From contig CBDIBC010000004.1 of assembly GCA_965276635.1 (NCBI GenBank), positions 682,001 to 746,000 on the forward strand: DNA of 64,000 bases, given 5' to 3'. The DNA is from CBDIBC01 sp965276635. Its GTDB lineage: Bacteria > Actinomycetota > Acidimicrobiia > Acidimicrobiales > Palsa-688. Under the pieces are notes generated by a model that saw nothing but the letters and a program-made list of their open reading frames with translations, did no database searches and was not told the origin of the DNA. Below, piece by piece: positions 8,816-18,166 of the stretch. Both the position numbers and the translations under genes were made by a program. Every line of letters starts with the position of its first letter. Positions within the stretch are counted from its first letter, which is position 1.

Positions 8816-9509
8816 GATCTCGCGAGGCGGCCAGGGCGGCAACCATGCGCGCCACGTGGTCGGAGTAGACGCCGTCGAGGCCGAGGGCCAGGACGCGCTT
8901 GAGCTCGGCGTGGTGTTGGGCGTCCCACCCGAACGCAGCCAGGCCGGCGGCGTGACACTCGGCCACGAGGGGAGCCGACCACTCCGGCGCACGCAGGTTG
9001 ACGGCGTCGATGCCCATGGCGGCGATCTCGGGCGGCGCGGGATGGATGCCGCCGCGACCGAGACGGGTGGAGAGCACCAGGCGCACGTCGGCGTCGAGGT
9101 CCCGCCAGCGCATGAGGAGCCGCGGGTCGGGTGCACACAGCCAGAGCCGGTCGGTCGCCCGATGACGCCGAGCCACCTCGACGACACCTGCCGCGGCCGC
9201 CGGGTCCTTGACGTCGAGGGAGAGCTCGATGTCCCCGCCGATCAGCGGGTAGAGGTCGGCGAGGGCGGGAATGTGCGCGGGCAGGGCGCGGCGGACCAGC
9301 CCGGCCACTCGCGACCGTCGCCAGCGCCGGCGGACCACCCCGTCGTGGTCGAGCACCACCACGCCGTCCGCGGTGATCCAGGCATCGCTCTCCAGGCCGG
9401 GGGCGCCCAGGTCTAGGGCACGGCGGAAGGCGCCCATGGTGTTGTCCCGGCACTCGGCGCGCGCGCCGCGGTGGGCGAAGCCGATGGGCAAAGGTGGACG
9501 GCGCGCCAT
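8802..9509 (-). CDS. Glycerophosphodiester phosphodiesterase family protein
   Basis: 235 residues of the GDPD TIM-barrel. Signature elements are the N-terminal AHRG, the Glu-X-Asp metal ligands in ESDAWITADG (Ser between them instead of the more usual residue) and the VLDHD motif with the second catalytic His. The usual C-terminal GWDAQ...GLDGVYSDH strand order is also seen. These enzymes hydrolyse glycerophosphodiesters to glycerol-3-phosphate and an alcohol. No signal peptide, so it is probably cytoplasmic. Converges on lepB with a 14-bp overlap. Confidence 0.88.
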   Translation of the reverse strand: MARRPPLPIGFAHRGARAECRDNTMGAFRRALDLGAPGLESDAWITADGVVVLDHDGVVRRRWRRSRVAGLVRRALPAHIPALADLYPLIGGDIELSLDVKDPAAAAGVVEVARRHRATDRLWLCAPDPRLLMRWRDLDADVRLVLSTRLGRGGIHPAPPEIAAMGIDAVNLRAPEWSAPLVAECHAAGLAAFGWDAQHHAELKRVLALGLDGVYSDHVARMVAALAASRDLRRS

Positions 9510-9697
9510 CGCCCCATCTTGGCCTGCTCCACCCCGCCGCGGCCGGCGCTGTCGTTAACGTGCTGAGATAGCATGACGGCCCATATGATCGGCGGGCCTC
9601 CCTCCGTCGACGAGAGTTTTGCGACAGCTGCTCAAGTGCGGTGGGGAGGAGGTCGATAGGAGTTCCGGAAGGCGACCCCCGGCAGAGAGGTGGCACG

Positions 9698-10051
9698 GTG
9701 GCCACGGTACGAGCGAGTTGTGAGGATTGCGGGGATGTGGAGCTCACGACCAGTGAGCTCCAGGTGCAGGTGTGCGCAGACACGGGTGCCAGCACCTACT
9801 CCTTCGTCTGCCCGGTCTGCGCCCTGATGGTGAACAAGGCGGCGGCCGAGCCGATCATCGAGACGCTCCTGGATGCCGGCGTGCGGCTAGTGGCGTGGGA
9901 CCTGCCGGCCGAGCTGTCGGAGGTGAAGGTCGGGCGCCCGATCAACCACGACGACCTCCTGGCCTTCCACACCGCCCTGGATGTCGATGGGTGGGTGGAC
10001 GAGCTGGCCTCGACGCCGGTGGAACCCACGTCAGACCGGACCAGACCCTAG
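9698..10051 (+). CDS. Zinc-ribbon-containing hypothetical protein
   Basis: 117 residues from GTG 9698, chosen because agagagg lies 7 nt upstream; a longer frame to 9641 has no such signal. The N-terminal third carries CEDC and CPVC about 28 residues apart, a probable zinc ribbon, followed by a helical region and no recognised domain. Cytoplasmic by composition. A tiny membrane protein gene starts immediately after its stop, so the two are probably co-expressed. Similar short zinc-ribbon genes occur in actinobacteria but I cannot assign a function. Confidence 0.7.
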   Translation: MATVRASCEDCGDVELTTSELQVQVCADTGASTYSFVCPVCALMVNKAAAEPIIETLLDAGVRLVAWDLPAELSEVKVGRPINHDDLLAFHTALDVDGWVDELASTPVEPTSDRTRP

Positions 10052-10219
10052 GTGGCGAGCCTCTGGTGGGTGGCGCTGGCCGTGGCCGCGGCAGGGGCGG
10101 TCGCCCTCACGACCGTGGTGACGGCGGCGCGCCAGGAGGCGGCACGCCTCGCCCAGGCCGCCGTGGAAGTCCGCTCCACGCGCGCCGAGCTGATCCGGCG
10201 CCGGGCCGAGCACGGCTGA
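10052..10219 (+). CDS. Small single-pass membrane protein (55 aa)
   Basis: GTG 10052 abuts the stop of the zinc-ribbon gene. The product starts MASLWWVALAVAAAGAVALT, a transmembrane helix or uncleaved signal anchor, and continues with an amphipathic, Arg/Glu/Ala-rich helix to the end. Codon use (G/C in third positions) matches the neighbours. It lies between the zinc-ribbon gene and tatB in the same direction. No function recognised; a membrane-tethered helix is all that can be inferred. Confidence 0.6.
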   Translation: MASLWWVALAVAAAGAVALTTVVTAARQEAARLAQAAVEVRSTRAELIRRRAEHG

Positions 10220-10272
10220 GCGACCATCGGGACCAGCGGGCGCCCCGAGCAGGCGGAGCGGGCCCACCTCTG

Positions 10273-10278
10273 TAAGCT
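10273..10278 (+). promoter_or_regulatory. Probable -10 element for leaderless tatB
   Basis: TAAGCT lies 6 nt before the GTG of the TatB-type gene; no Shine-Dalgarno sequence is visible. Confidence 0.45.
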
Positions 10279-10284
10279 TCGGTC

Positions 10285-10701
10285 GTGTTCAACTTCAGCC
10301 CCGAGAAGCTCTTGCTCGTCGGGGTCATCGCGTTGATCGTCCTGGGCCCGAACCGGCTGCCCGCCGCCGCCCGTACGGTGGCGAAGGTGCTGGTGGAGCT
10401 GAGGCGGATGTCGGGATCGTTCCAGGCGGAGGTGCGTGACGCTCTGACCGAGCCGCGCGACGTGCTGCACAAGACCATGGGTGAGATGGGTCTCGACGAC
10501 GTGCGCTCCTCGGTGCGGTCCACGTTCGGCGAGATCACCAACCCGGTGCAGTCCTTGGCGGCCGAGGCTCGCGGCGTGGCGTCCGGCGCCGGGCCGGCGG
10601 GGGCTGCGGCGCCGGGCGCCGGACCGCCAGGGGCGGGGGCTGCCCCGCCTGACGCCGGCGGCCCTACCCCTGCCGTTCCCGACGACCCGTCGCTGAACTA
10701 G
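10285..10701 (+). CDS. tatB: Sec-independent translocase TatB (TatA/B family)
   Basis: 138 residues. One N-terminal transmembrane helix (about 8-22) is followed by the hinge LGPNRLPAAAR, the TatA/B hallmark, then an amphipathic helix and a Pro/Ala/Gly-rich tail after residue 100. The Asn in GPNRLP takes the place of the Glu usual in TatB (GPERLP). The length and long tail favour TatB over TatA. It would form the twin-arginine substrate receptor with TatC, encoded 9 bp downstream. No separate TatA was seen in the window. Confidence 0.85.
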   Translation: MFNFSPEKLLLVGVIALIVLGPNRLPAAARTVAKVLVELRRMSGSFQAEVRDALTEPRDVLHKTMGEMGLDDVRSSVRSTFGEITNPVQSLAAEARGVASGAGPAGAAAPGAGPPGAGAAPPDAGGPTPAVPDDPSLN

Positions 10702-10710
10702 CGACCGCAC

Positions 10711-11547
10711 GTGGCCATCGCAGAGGACTCGACGTCGTCGGTGTCAGGGGACACGGTTTCAGGGGGCCCAGTGTCGGAGGGCCCAGTCTCGGAGGGCAAG
10801 GAGGCGGGCGCGGACGAGCTCGGCACCATGACGCTGATGGAGCACCTGGCCGAGCTGCGCCGCCGGCTGCTCATCTCCGTCGTCACCGTGCTGGTGGCCG
10901 GCATCGTCGTCTGGTTCCTCTACAACCACCTCATCGACTTCATGCGCAGCCCGTACTGCAACTATGTCCACCACCACCCGTCGAAGAGCATCACCCAGTG
11001 CCAGTTCGTCATCACCGGACCGCTCGAAGGCCTCACCACCCGGTTGAAGGTGATCGGCTACACGGCGGTGGCCGCGTCGGCGCCGGTGTGGCTGTACCAG
11101 CTGTTGCGCTTCATCACGCCTGGGCTGCACAAGCACGAGCGCCGCTACGTCCTTCCCTTCGTGTTGGCTGCGGTGGTGCTGTTCGCCCTCGGGGTGACCA
11201 CCGCCATCCTGGTGTTCCCCAAGGCCATCGACTGGCTCATCAGCGTGAGCGGCCACGGCGTCGTTCCTCTGTTCAGCCCCTCCCAGTACTTCACCCTCTA
11301 TGCCCTGATGTGCGTGATCTTCGGGGGCGTGTTCCTCTACCCCCTGGTCGTGGTGTTCCTGGAGCTGACCGGAGCGGTGCCGAGCGCCCGCTGGCGCAAG
11401 TGGCGGCGGCCGGCGATCGTCGTCATCTGCGGGGTGGCGGCGGTGGTGACACCGAGCAGCGACCCGTTCTCCTTCCTGGCCCTGGCTGTGCCCATGGTCA
11501 TCTTCTACGAGGGCTCGATCCTCCTCGGCCGGGCTCTCCACAAGTAG
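10711..11547 (+). CDS. tatC: Sec-independent translocase TatC
   Basis: 278 residues. An N-terminal Ser/Gly-rich leader of about 33 residues precedes MTLMEHLAELRRRLLI, the conserved TatC cytoplasmic motif. Six transmembrane segments follow, with the conserved FITPGL loop after the second. TatC binds twin-arginine signal peptides of folded proteins. It follows tatB by 9 bp and is part of the same unit. The leader is longer than in most TatC proteins; an internal start at the ATG for MTLMEH (about 10831) is possible. Confidence 0.93.
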   Translation: MAIAEDSTSSVSGDTVSGGPVSEGPVSEGKEAGADELGTMTLMEHLAELRRRLLISVVTVLVAGIVVWFLYNHLIDFMRSPYCNYVHHHPSKSITQCQFVITGPLEGLTTRLKVIGYTAVAASAPVWLYQLLRFITPGLHKHERRYVLPFVLAAVVLFALGVTTAILVFPKAIDWLISVSGHGVVPLFSPSQYFTLYALMCVIFGGVFLYPLVVVFLELTGAVPSARWRKWRRPAIVVICGVAAVVTPSSDPFSFLALAVPMVIFYEGSILLGRALHK

Positions 11548-11603
11548 CGGGGTCGGCCGCGGCCATGCGCCTGGTACGGGGGCCCATCGAGTAGAAAGGG
11601 CCC

Positions 11604-14333
11604 GTGGCGCTCGCCTCGCCCGCCGGCTCCGCCAGGAGCCCGGCGGCGCACGTGCAGACGGCTCGGCTCGGTGTCGCAATAGCCGGGCCGCCGGCCGATC
11701 CGGTCAGGGCTGCCTTCGTGGCCTCGTTGGGGTTCGAGCTGGACCGCTTCCAGACCGAGGGGCTGGATGCCCTGGACCGCCACCAGAGCGTGGTGGTGGC
11801 TGCTCCCACCGGGTCGGGCAAGACGGTCGTGGCCGAGTACGCCGTGGCCCGGGCCCGGGCCGAGGGGGCCAAGGCCTTCTACACCACACCGCTCAAGGCG
11901 CTCTCCAACCAGAAGTACGCGGAGCTGGTGCGCCGGCACGGGGCGGCGTCGGTCGGGTTGCTGACCGGCGACAACGCCATCAACGGCGATGCGCCCATCG
12001 TGGTCATGACCACCGAGGTCCTGCGGAACATGATCTATGCCGGCGCCGGGGCGCTGGTCGGGCTCCGCTATGTCGTCCTCGACGAGGTGCACTACCTCCA
12101 GAACGCCTATCGCGGGCCGGTGTGGGAGGAGGTGATCATCCACACCCCGCCGGAGGTCGACCTGGTCTGCCTGTCGGCGACCGTGTCGAACGCCGAGGAG
12201 CTGGCCGACTGGATCCGTACCGTCCGGGGCGACACGACGACGGTCATCGAGGACCGCCGACCCGTGGAGTTGCACGACCTGTACCTGCTCGGCGACCGCA
12301 CGGCCGATCGGCTGCTGCTCGTGCCCACCCTGGTGGACGGCGGACCGAACGCCGAGGCGTCCGCTCTCGACAGCAAGGCCAGCCGGCTCCCCGGCCCCCG
12401 GGGTCGCCAGCGCAACCGCCTGTTCACGCCGCGACGAGCCGAGACGATCGAGCTGCTCGAGGACCACGGCATGCTCCCCGTCATCACCTTCATCTTCAGC
12501 CGGGCGGCGTGCGACGACGCCGTGGCCCAGTGCCGCCGGGAGGGGCACCGGCTGACCACCGCAGACGAGCGGCGACAGATCCGGGCCGTGGCCGAGGCAC
12601 ACGTCGAGGCGCTCTCCGATGAGGACCTGCGCCTCCTCGACTACGGGACGTGGCTGGCTGGGCTGGAAGCCGGCTACGCCGCCCACCACGCCGGGATGGT
12701 GCCGCCGTTCAAGGAGGCGGTGGAGGCGTGCTTCGCCCTGGGGCTGGTGAAAGCTGTGTTCGCCACCGAGACCCTCTCGCTCGGCATCAACATGCCGGCC
12801 CGGTCGGTGGTCATCGAGAAGCTCACCAAGTTCACCGGTGAGCGCCACGAGTTCCTCACTCCCGGGGAGTACACGCAGCTGACCGGACGGGCCGGCAGGC
12901 GCGGCATCGACGAGGTCGGCTACGCCGTCGTGCTGTGGTCGCCGTACGTCCCCTTCGACCAGGTGGCCGGCCTGGCCGGGGCTCGCAGCTACGCCCTGAC
13001 CAGCAGCTTCCGACCCACCTACAACATGGCGGCCAACCTGGTCCGCCGGTACGCCCCCGACGTCGCCCACCATCTGCTCAACCTGTCGTTCGCCCAGTAC
13101 CGGGCGGACGGCGACGTGGTGCGCTTGGAGACCCAGCTGGAACGCAGCAGCGTCGCCCTGGCCGAAGCCGGCCAGGCGGCGGCGTGCACCCGAGGCGACG
13201 CCGGCGAGTACCGGCGCCTGCTACGGGTCAGCGAGGACACGGCCCGCCAGCGGCCCTCGGCCACCGCCGAGGTGTTGGCCGCCCTCGAGCGGGTCCGACC
13301 GGGCGACGTGTTGGTGGTGCCGGGCGGGAAGTCCGGGGGTCGAGTGGCGGTCATCTCCACCGCCAGGCGCCGGGGCGGCGACATCCGCCTGCGGGCGATC
13401 ACGCCCGAGCGACGATTGGTCTCGCTCGGCACCCGGGACTTCCCGGCGCCCCCCCGGCCGGTGGGTCGGATCCAGCTGCCGGCGAGCTTCGCCCCGACCA
13501 ACACCGGCTTCCAGCGGCAGGTGGCCTCGTCGCTGATCGCCACCCGCATCGACGCGGTGGCACCGACGGGAGCCCGACGGAGCCACTGGAAGGGCCAGCT
13601 GGCCATGGCCCAGGCCACAGCGGCGGCCAGCCATCCGGTGGCGGCGTGCCCCGACGCCCGAGCCCACATCCGGGCCCTCGACCGAGCCGATCGCCTGGGG
13701 CGCGACGTGGATCGGCTCCGCCGTCGCATCCGGGGACGATCGGAGTCACTGGCCAGGCAGTTCGACCGGGTACTCAGGGTCCTGGAGACGTGGGGCTATG
13801 TAGACGGGTGGGCCCTCACCGCGGGCGGCCAGCGGTTGGCCCGGCTGTACCACGAGTCCGACCTCCTGATCGCCGAGTGCCTGGAGACAGGCGTCCTCGA
13901 TGGCCTGGGGCCGGCGGAGCTGGCCGGGCTGGTATCGACCTTCACGTTCGAGACCCGGGGCACAGGCGAGTCGGCGGTGACGTTCCCGACACCTCGATTG
14001 CGCCAGCGCTGGCCATTGATCGAGCGGCTGGCGGACGAGCTCAACGCCGCCGAGGAAGCCGCCAGCCTTCCCCTCACCCGGCGCCCGGATCCCGGCTTCA
14101 TCGGCATGGCCCACGACTGGAGCGCCGGCGCCGACCTGGCCGACGTCATCGGCGAGGAGGGCCTGTCGGGTGGCGACTTCGTCCGCAACGTGAAGCAGCT
14201 GCTCGACCTCCTCCGCCAGCTCGGCGACCTGGCCCCCGACGAGGCCACGGCCGGCGCCGCCCGCCGGGCGGCCGACCAGGTCTTCCGAGGGGTGGTCGCC
14301 GTCTCCTCGGTGGTCGCCGCGACCGAGCCGTGA
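11604..14333 (+). CDS. helY: HelY-type DEVH RNA helicase (Ski2-like superfamily 2)
   Basis: 909 residues. Motifs in order: Walker A APTGSGKT (about 68-75), PLKALSNQK, the DEVH box (about 160-163), LSAT (about 190), and the motif VI region QLTGRAGRRGID (about 425). The C-terminal third contains the DSHCT-type helical domain shared with Ski2/Mtr4. Such helicases unwind structured RNA for decay. The position after tatC is the usual one in actinobacteria. GTG 11604 is preceded by TAGAAA at 6 nt and lacks a Shine-Dalgarno sequence. Confidence 0.92.
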   Translation: MALASPAGSARSPAAHVQTARLGVAIAGPPADPVRAAFVASLGFELDRFQTEGLDALDRHQSVVVAAPTGSGKTVVAEYAVARARAEGAKAFYTTPLKALSNQKYAELVRRHGAASVGLLTGDNAINGDAPIVVMTTEVLRNMIYAGAGALVGLRYVVLDEVHYLQNAYRGPVWEEVIIHTPPEVDLVCLSATVSNAEELADWIRTVRGDTTTVIEDRRPVELHDLYLLGDRTADRLLLVPTLVDGGPNAEASALDSKASRLPGPRGRQRNRLFTPRRAETIELLEDHGMLPVITFIFSRAACDDAVAQCRREGHRLTTADERRQIRAVAEAHVEALSDEDLRLLDYGTWLAGLEAGYAAHHAGMVPPFKEAVEACFALGLVKAVFATETLSLGINMPARSVVIEKLTKFTGERHEFLTPGEYTQLTGRAGRRGIDEVGYAVVLWSPYVPFDQVAGLAGARSYALTSSFRPTYNMAANLVRRYAPDVAHHLLNLSFAQYRADGDVVRLETQLERSSVALAEAGQAAACTRGDAGEYRRLLRVSEDTARQRPSATAEVLAALERVRPGDVLVVPGGKSGGRVAVISTARRRGGDIRLRAITPERRLVSLGTRDFPAPPRPVGRIQLPASFAPTNTGFQRQVASSLIATRIDAVAPTGARRSHWKGQLAMAQATAAASHPVAACPDARAHIRALDRADRLGRDVDRLRRRIRGRSESLARQFDRVLRVLETWGYVDGWALTAGGQRLARLYHESDLLIAECLETGVLDGLGPAELAGLVSTFTFETRGTGESAVTFPTPRLRQRWPLIERLADELNAAEEAASLPLTRRPDPGFIGMAHDWSAGADLADVIGEEGLSGGDFVRNVKQLLDLLRQLGDLAPDEATAGAARRAADQVFRGVVAVSSVVAATEP

Positions 14334-14424
14334 ACCGCGGCCATGACGGGCGAGGGGGAGGAGGCAGGGCGCCCGCGCCTATCCCCCCGGGAGGCGGGAG
14401 GTCCTCGTAGGCTGCGATATCGCC

Positions 14425-16080
14425 ATGGACCTCTACGCCATCGAGGAATGGACCGACGCCGAGACGGAGGTCCTCCGGCGGTACTTCACCAACCTCGACG
14501 GACCCGTCTTTGCCCTGGTGAACCTGCCAGAGGTGGTCAAAGGTGCGTTGTTCGCGCGCTACAGCCGATCGGCCAAGAGCCTGCGCCGGCTGTTCCTCGA
14601 CGAGTTCGTCGGCGATCTCGACATCAGCGGGGACCACAGCGTGGACGCCACAGTCGGCCTGGAGCGGGCCGAGCAGCTCTACGAGCGGGTGTTCTTCGAG
14701 TACGGCGACGATTCCGTGGCCCAGCTCGGCGGGGTGCACCTGGCCTGTGAGCAGGCGTCGAACCTCCTGACGAAGGTCCTCGAGCGGGGCCGGCTGATGG
14801 CCTACATGGAGAAGTCGACCCGCTATGTGGCCTACGACGTTCGGCTGCCGAACGGGCGGTACCGGTACTACCGCGACCCCGCCATCCTCGAGTCGCCGCT
14901 CGGGGCGCGCTACGTCGGTGACATGGACCGCATCTTTGACGGCTACTCCGAGCTGCTCCCCGTCCTGCAGACCTGGTATGCCGGTCGTCACCCCCGCCAG
15001 CCCGGTGACTCCGACTTCGTGTGGCGCCAATCCGTGCGGGCCAAGGCGTTCGACGCCCTGCGGGGCATGTTGCCTGCCTCGGCCAGCGCCAACCTCGGCA
15101 TCTACGCCAGCGGCCAAGCCTACGAGGCGCTGCTGCTACGCATGCGCGCCCACCCGCTGCCGGAGGCCCGCTCCTACGCGGAGCTGATGCTGACCGAGCT
15201 CCGCAAGGTCATCCCCTCGTGGGTGCGGCGCATCGACGTGCCCGACCGGGGGGGTGCATGGTCGGAGTACCTGGAGAAGAACCAGCAGGTGATGCAGGAC
15301 GTGGCCGACGCCATGTTCAGCTCCGACGACGTCGCCACCGCCGATACGGCCAGCGAGGGCGGCGACCCCCAGGTCACGCTGGTGGACTGGGACCCCGATG
15401 CCGAGATCAAGACCGTCGCCGCCATGCTCTACCCCTATACTGGGGCTCCCGAGTGGCAGGTACAGGACCGCGTGGCTCGGCTGTCGGACGACGAGCGCCT
15501 CGACATCGTGCGCAAGTACGCCGGTGAGCGCTCGAACCGTCGGCACCGCCCGGGGCGGGCGCTGGAACGGTGCGGCTACCGCTTCGACGTGGTGTCGGAC
15601 TACGGGGCCTTTCGCGACCTACAGCGCCATCGCATGCTCACCATCGAGTGGCAGGACCTCACCCCGGCCCACGGCTACACGCTGCCGTCTGCGGTGGTGG
15701 CGGCCGGGGCGGTCGAGCCCTACCACGAGGCGATGGTCCGCTCGGCCCGCCTCTACGACGACCTGACCGAGCACTTCGACAGCCGACGCGGCGCCTATGC
15801 CGTGGCGCTGGCCTACCGGGTCAGGTACTCGATGCAGTTCAACGCCCGCGAGGCCATGCACCTCCTGGAGTTGCGGACCAGCGCCCAAGGACATCCCGAG
15901 TACCGCAAGGTGTGCCAGGACATGCACCGCCTGATCGCCGAGCGGGCCGGGCATCGGGCCATCGCCGCCCTAATGCACTTCACCGATCACGCCAGCTACG
16001 ACGACGACCTGGAGCGGTTGGGGGGAGAGCGGCGAGCCGAGGCCCGGCGGGTGGGCAGCCAACCCACCCCGCACGGCTGA
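14425..16080 (+). CDS. Double ThyX-like (FAD-dependent thymidylate synthase family) protein
   Basis: 551 residues, about twice a ThyX subunit, apparently two fused ThyX-like halves. The N-half (about 30-280) contains YGDDSVAQLGG and MEKSTRYVAYD, which match the ThyX region before and after the flavin motif, but the RHRx7S core is lost (ERGRLMAYMEKS). The C-half (about 330-540) keeps RDLQRHRMLTIEW but lacks the Ser of the canonical motif, then has RYSMQFNAREAMHLLELR, like the ThyX substrate loop. Canonical ThyX methylates dUMP with FAD and methylene-THF. Whether this fused form does so is uncertain. TAGGCT lies 11 nt before ATG. Confidence 0.8.
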   Translation: MDLYAIEEWTDAETEVLRRYFTNLDGPVFALVNLPEVVKGALFARYSRSAKSLRRLFLDEFVGDLDISGDHSVDATVGLERAEQLYERVFFEYGDDSVAQLGGVHLACEQASNLLTKVLERGRLMAYMEKSTRYVAYDVRLPNGRYRYYRDPAILESPLGARYVGDMDRIFDGYSELLPVLQTWYAGRHPRQPGDSDFVWRQSVRAKAFDALRGMLPASASANLGIYASGQAYEALLLRMRAHPLPEARSYAELMLTELRKVIPSWVRRIDVPDRGGAWSEYLEKNQQVMQDVADAMFSSDDVATADTASEGGDPQVTLVDWDPDAEIKTVAAMLYPYTGAPEWQVQDRVARLSDDERLDIVRKYAGERSNRRHRPGRALERCGYRFDVVSDYGAFRDLQRHRMLTIEWQDLTPAHGYTLPSAVVAAGAVEPYHEAMVRSARLYDDLTEHFDSRRGAYAVALAYRVRYSMQFNAREAMHLLELRTSAQGHPEYRKVCQDMHRLIAERAGHRAIAALMHFTDHASYDDDLERLGGERRAEARRVGSQPTPHG

Positions 16081-16207
16081 GTCTCGAGCTGCACCTGAGG
16101 TCGAGGTATCCGGCTCTGACGCTGTGGCTCGTGTGAAGATTGGGGTTGCTGATGTAGATGGTGATCATGTACCGTGCTCGAGGCGGGCGGAGGGATCGGA
16201 CTTCCTC

Positions 16208-17068
16208 ATGCCCAAAGTGCCGTTTGCCACTCGGCTCCCTGCCATCCGTCGTACGGACCGTCGGCGTTCGTTCGGCCGGCCAGGTGCCGATCGTGTGCGG
16301 TCGTGGGGTGTCCACATCCCGTATGCCCGAGGCGTGGCCATCGCTCTGGTGCTCGGATCCGTGGCGATCGCCGGGCAGGCGGCGTACTCCAGCTCGTCTG
16401 GTGGCGGCGGGTACGTCGTCCAGTCCGGCGACACCCTGTGGGCCATCTCCCAGCGCAGCGGCGTCTCGGTCCAGGCATTGGCCGCAGCTAACGGCATGCG
16501 GCTCACCGAGATCCTCCCCATCGGCCGTCACCTGACGATCCCGGGGCAAGGGAGCTCCTCGGTCGCCTCCTCGTCGGCCGGCACCGTGCCCGCCGCGTCG
16601 GGGTCCTTCTGCGCCACCTTCACGCCGACGGCCGGTCCCCGGGGCGTGTTGCCCAGCCTGCTGAGCGCGTCGCCGAGCCGCCTGGCGCTGCGCCCGTACT
16701 TCGTGGAGTGGGGCGAGCACTATGGCGTCAGCCCGGCCCTGCTGGAGGCCATCGCTTGGCAGGAGTCCGGGTGGCAACAAGGCGTGGTGTCGTCGGCCAG
16801 TGCCGTCGGGGTGGGCCAGCTGCTCCCCTCGACCGCCTCGTTCGTCAGCACCCAGCTGATCGGCACGGCGCTGGACATCACCGCCGTCTCCGACAACATC
16901 CGCCTCATGGCCGCCTACGTGGCCTACTTGGCCGCCCACACGTCGAGCACGTGCGAGACCATCGCCGGCTACTACGAGGGCCTGGCCAACCTGCGTGCCT
17001 ACGGGGTGTTCACGGTCAGCCAGCCGTACGTGGCCAGCGTGGATGCCCTGCTGCCCCGCTTCGAATGA
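16208..17068 (+). CDS. LysM and lytic transglycosylase (SLT) domain protein
   Basis: 286 residues from ATG 16208, which has ggagg about 14 nt upstream; a longer frame to 16124 lacks an equally good start. A basic N-terminus and a transmembrane/signal segment (about 43-60) send it out of the cytoplasm. A LysM peptidoglycan-binding domain follows (about 69-113, VQSGDTLWAISQRSG), then a Ser-rich linker and a Slt-type domain (about 165-286) with the probable catalytic Glu186 in AIAWQESGW. It would cleave peptidoglycan glycan strands. A strong hairpin lies 70 bp after the stop. Confidence 0.88.
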   Translation: MPKVPFATRLPAIRRTDRRRSFGRPGADRVRSWGVHIPYARGVAIALVLGSVAIAGQAAYSSSSGGGGYVVQSGDTLWAISQRSGVSVQALAAANGMRLTEILPIGRHLTIPGQGSSSVASSSAGTVPAASGSFCATFTPTAGPRGVLPSLLSASPSRLALRPYFVEWGEHYGVSPALLEAIAWQESGWQQGVVSSASAVGVGQLLPSTASFVSTQLIGTALDITAVSDNIRLMAAYVAYLAAHTSSTCETIAGYYEGLANLRAYGVFTVSQPYVASVDALLPRFE

Positions 17069-17137
17069 CGAACGGCTCCGGCTCGGGGCGGCAAGTGAAC
17101 AGCGACCGGCCGGCAGCCGAACGATTTTTCCGACGTC

Positions 17138-17171
17138 CTGACCAGCGCTTTCGCCTATCGACGCTGGTCAG
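17138..17171. terminator. Hairpin terminator candidate after the LysM/SLT gene
   Basis: Perfect 10-bp arms (ctgaccagcg at 17138-17147 and cgctggtcag at 17162-17171) enclose a 14-nt loop. A short T run lies just before the left arm, which would act as the T-tract for minus-strand transcription only; on the plus strand there is none. Confidence 0.5.
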
Positions 17172-17551
17172 CGGGGGTGTGGACCCGGTTGACGGCACGC
17201 CGCCGGGTCACGAAGAATGGGCACGTTCCATGCGGTCACCGGGTCGAGCTTCGACCCAATTCCTCACGGCGCAGTGCCGAGGAAGGGTGGGCTCAGAGCA
17301 GGGCCCAGTAGACAACGTCGGGTTCAGTTGCCCGTCGCTCGGCGGCGGGTTCCCGACGGCACCACCGGTCCTGCTCGAGCTTCCCTTCCTCGGTCATGCG
17401 CACTCCGCTACGGATGGTGGGCGCGGGGTTTCGCCAACTCTTTGGCCACTACGCGCCGGTAGCCGGTTCACCACGTCTATCATCCGGCGCCGACGGCGCA
17501 CCGCACTCCGGCGCGCACCCCATCGCTGTTGCTGCTGAAAGACGCCACCTG
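17172..17551. other. Intergenic region upstream of the acidic DUF4193 gene, no gene seen
   Basis: About 380 bp with no convincing coding frame, although short open frames cross it. It probably holds the promoter of the DUF4193 gene. I compared it with the c-di-AMP and other familiar riboswitch cores by eye and saw no match. Confidence 0.4.
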
Positions 17552-18028
17552 ATGCCAAAGAACCAGATCGACGACGAGCCCATCGACGACGCAGAGGAAG
17601 TGCCCGACGACCTCGACGAGGACGACCTCGAGGAGATCGACGAGGACGATGTCACCGAGCTGGACGAGGACGAGGCTGTCGTGGCCGACGAGGAGGCCGA
17701 GTCGGAGCCAGCGGTGGTCGACGCCAGCCCGACCCCGGCGCCCACCAAGGCCCGCACCGACGAGGAGGAGGACGACGACGAGGACGAGGACGACTCCGAT
17801 GATGTGGAGGCCAGCCTGGACGTCATCCTGAAGGAGCGTATGGTCGTGGCCGACGAAGAGGAGGACGAGGAAGAGGAGGAGGCAGCCGACACCGAGGAGC
17901 GGGGTGAGGCCACTCCGAAGGTGCTGCCCAAGCAGCCCGGCGAGTTCGTCTGTCAGTCCTGCTTCCTGGTCAAGCACCCCAGCCAGCTGGCCGATCGTGA
18001 CGCCATGCTCTGCCGGGACTGCGTGTAG
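17552..18028 (+). CDS. DUF4193-type acidic protein with a C-terminal zinc-binding motif
   Basis: 158 residues from ATG 17552. Residues 1-125 are extremely acidic, with long Asp/Glu runs. The C-terminus is a short conserved module, VCQSCFLVKHPSQL then MLCRDC, with two CxxC pairs about 20 residues apart, likely to bind zinc. This fits the actinobacterial DUF4193 family, of unknown function. Upstream frame extensions were rejected because their composition changes completely. A 26-bp tandem repeat follows the stop. Confidence 0.85.
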   Translation: MPKNQIDDEPIDDAEEVPDDLDEDDLEEIDEDDVTELDEDEAVVADEEAESEPAVVDASPTPAPTKARTDEEEDDDEDEDDSDDVEASLDVILKERMVVADEEEDEEEEEAADTEERGEATPKVLPKQPGEFVCQSCFLVKHPSQLADRDAMLCRDCV

Positions 18029-18043
18029 GTCGTTGCCGCGTCG

Positions 18044-18120
18044 CACCCGGGCGAGCCGGCGGGCGGCCACACCCGGGCGAGCCGGCGGGCGGGCACACCC
18101 GGGCGAGCCCGGGTGAGCCG
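18044..18120. repeat. 26-bp tandem repeat, about three copies
   Basis: The unit begins cacccgggcgagccggcggg and restarts at 18044, 18070 and 18096; the third copy is degenerate. It fills most of the gap between the DUF4193 gene and the next gene, so it may contain the promoter or act as spacer. Confidence 0.75.
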
Positions 18121-18166
18121 GTCGGCCTGGTTGTCCCCACCACCCCCGATCGGGGAAGATCAGGCC

